Assembly: GCF_009831575.1 (NCBI RefSeq) | Contig: NZ_WUUT01000001.1 | Location: forward strand, 395,345 to 459,344 | Reading direction: 5' to 3' | DNA length: 64,000 bases | Source: Halovenus carboxidivorans | GTDB lineage: Archaea > Halobacteriota > Halobacteria > Halobacteriales > Haloarculaceae | Part shown: positions 63,201 through 64,000 of the stretch, piece by piece | Position numbering within the stretch: position 1 is the stretch's first letter | Layout of the letters: each line of letters opens with the position of its first letter | The notes under the pieces: generated by a model | What the model saw: only the letters and a program-made list of their open reading frames with translations | The model's database searches: none | What the model was told of the DNA's origin: nothing | Position numbers and translations under genes: made by a program

Positions 63201-64000
63201 CGCACTGCGGCCCGAGACAATCCAGCACAACCCGCTCTGGCAGCAACTCCAGGTGCTCCAAGAGAGCGGTGATCAGCGACAAACAACGCCTGTCGCTGCG
63301 CCAGCCGAAATCGAGCGGTTCTGCAGGCAGATGGCCGCGAGCGAGGCTTGTCTCACGCCCAACGATGCGCAACAGCGGTTCATCGAGGCTGTCGATCGTC
63401 CGCTCGTGCCCTTACAGGGTCCGCCCGGAACGGGCAAGACAAATGGCGCAACCGCACCGGCGCTGCTCGCCAGAGCGTATGCACACGCACAGCAGGACGA
63501 ACCGTTCACTGGCATCGTCATCGCGCCCTCTCACGACGCCGTCGATGTCGTCCTCAGTGGCGTTGTCGATTGCCTGGACAACTGGCGGGAAAATGCCTCA
63601 GGACTGACCGACCTCAGCCTCGTTCGCGTCACGCCAACGCCACCGCCAGCCGAGACAATGCGAGCAGATGCTGACGCCACACAGGTTGCAGTCACGTACG
63701 CGGCCTATCACAGCGACGGCGGTGCGGAGACCCTCAGTGATATGGCCCGTGCGCTGACTGGGGAGAAAGCAGACCCGACACAGCGACTGCTCTTCGCAAC
63801 GCCGGCAACGCTGTATCGCGTGCTGGGAATCGTCGCCGAGACGTGTTCGGCAATCGACGGCACGTCTGCCCCGGCCGCAATGCGCTATGCACCCGGGCTG
63901 GCCGATGTCGTCTGCATCGACGAAGCCAGTATGCTTGACCTGCCACGGCTGTTTCTCGCCACGAGCGCGCTCACACCCGCTGGCCAGACCCTCCTCGTTG
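60259..64000 (+). CDS. Cas4/RecB-like nuclease fused to SF1 Dna2-type helicase (partial, open at the window edge)
   Basis: The frame is open from ATG 60259 to the last base, at least 1247 residues. Residues about 20-300 form a Cas4/RecB-like nuclease: Cys28 in RCPRYL, Asp154 in VYGDADC, IDCK with Asp181 and Lys183, QVAAYCALLE, and Cys280, Cys283 and Cys289 (VCNNCAYREAC), the four-cysteine Fe-S pattern. A long middle region follows. The helicase begins with Walker A GPPGTGKT (1054-1061) and Walker B VVCIDEASM (Asp1221-Glu1222). It resembles Dna2-like or TM0106-type nuclease-helicases, which resect or unwind DNA. The end lies outside the window. Confidence 0.9.
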   Translation, partial: MGDEQDDHTADPPLDPSGIAQFVEHDRCPRYLKQHVDPGDEATARKWREAYGLMNIALLGTGKEFEATQIEALAANATTVISPELGDRSQDAVPDITVDETWADSPRGRTAQLADAVEQAAALTPTGDEVPYILLYQVPLDGHLGNEAVYGDADCIALAPASALADTTHIDDATVVGRTIDCKSASEEQPAHRVQVAAYCALLEQTLAEGPCDINCHIEASVLTEADATTDTPQSPFDLPTFRRSEWELFVTQLLAEDGPVEEALADDLEDLPFALDQVCNNCAYREACATRAVENSRNTQSLALLGLNASTQRTLQDAGLTSLHDIATLAPPNRKTTPMDDPPQLDIDADLRRTLEESLPYPIHELVLRAQALYGEIEPDYPEYRFPPAIPGNDWVPLPDDRCAGWGNIDGADPGELIHVALFVRPDSAINRLGALGACITADDYKEYITIGEVIDAVPDDDSLATDVEADLFERFLTQLFNAIKEVATALGEPEQAVLHCYTYSEHELDVLTEALDRHSDSLTRARALRALCSLDEDGHTEIDQSMVTPVQPVINDHFALQSPSQGLLSVVDQFDASWTIDTFDPPDARPDDPPIRDIFSEQFLTDAAPYLRDDPGIRLHLGRGPLGEGPAADVVEADQPDPDGWYRIRKRSGGQFPLEYLWAAVPKRPDDDQPRLHPVVVEQWAVEDEHRDLYRQEINRFYGRTGEGNERLQRRDVTTLVERLSYSLQRLVEAIPYKNAYQPKEPLDVTELAAFEPPVSGLPAAARDYLRMEFGASRDATLAQYRSSLRERARSGRSMPVRCTDYTLADDGTLTITADLAYEDLFDDPATATQVAQQARLRSADGTSGGSWRVLTRLTQRTTDPDCERSPVQPDLEPTVDDPEDTKHSPPVFVDQLDVDAGEIVLTILPHRFRRHGSRFRVDHCGWQCPEGSNLTDPDQPPSERDGYVAERPPVWIDTDEVYMLDPMVDDFGAPKADRALRPETIQHNPLWQQLQVLQESGDQRQTTPVAAPAEIERFCRQMAASEACLTPNDAQQRFIEAVDRPLVPLQGPPGTGKTNGATAPALLARAYAHAQQDEPFTGIVIAPSHDAVDVVLSGVVDCLDNWRENASGLTDLSLVRVTPTPPPAETMRADADATQVAVTYAAYHSDGGAETLSDMARALTGEKADPTQRLLFATPATLYRVLGIVAETCSAIDGTSAPAAMRYAPGLADVVCIDEASMLDLPRLFLATSALTPAGQTLLV

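Overview
The window is haloarchaeal (class Halobacteria). The evidence is high-GC codon use, very acidic predicted proteins, leaderless-type promoters with archaeal TATA boxes, a twin-arginine lipoprotein, a haloarchaeal-type purE/ileS/lut gene set, and an Orc1/Cdc6 origin gene. The genus cannot be fixed from the sequence alone. Base composition is GC-rich up to about 33 kb, then drops in the glycan cluster and origin region (34-60 kb).

Layout. 0-2.3 kb: the end of an acetone carboxylase operon (alpha-subunit tail, gamma subunit) plus an acyl-CoA ligase. 2.4-16.8 kb: ordinary chromosomal genes (DCC oxidoreductase, ileS, MscS channel, two secreted proteins, ridA, a PHP phosphoesterase, a hybrid histidine kinase, tRNA-Ser(GGA), a saccharopine-dehydrogenase-like reductase). 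16.8-31 kb: housekeeping genes (purE, lutC, a fused lutB-lutA protein, uppP, an expanded DUF4330 protein) interspersed with three PIN-domain toxin-antitoxin pairs. The third pair sits between a full-length sugar epimerase and a second copy of that epimerase's 3' end. 31-34 kb: an HTH protein and an archaeal ATPase with a PD-(D/E)XK tail, the latter preceded by two tandem palindromes.

34-52 kb is a surface-glycan cluster: a polyprenyl-phosphate sugar transferase, four retaining or GT8-like glycosyltransferases, an asparagine-synthase-like amidotransferase, three alkaline-phosphatase-superfamily proteins, a flippase, a polytopic membrane protein and methyltransferases. The first gene presumably loads a sugar phosphate onto the lipid carrier, the glycosyltransferases extend it, the other enzymes decorate it, and the flippase exports it. 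An IS6-family element has cut into the cluster.

51-60 kb is a mosaic of broken and repeated pieces. A 5'-truncated GDP-fucose synthase is followed by a GDP-mannose mannosyl hydrolase-like Nudix gene. The same junction (synthase tail plus Nudix gene, with the same 8-bp stop/start overlap) occurs three times. Between and around the copies lie 3' fragments of two different orc1 genes, a galU-uxs sugar-nucleotide operon, a ParB-like fragment, two related 41-codon ORFs, and an intact orc1 flanked by repeats that look like origin recognition boxes. The copies differ mainly at synonymous sites. This suggests repeated acquisition of homologous modules from relatives at a replication origin, not a recent tandem duplication.

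60.3 kb to the end is an open, incomplete gene of more than 1247 codons: a Cas4/RecB-like Fe-S nuclease domain followed by an SF1 (Dna2-like) helicase. It is divergent from a 74-codon gene across a promoter region rich in repeats.

All functional calls come from reading motifs. No database search was possible.
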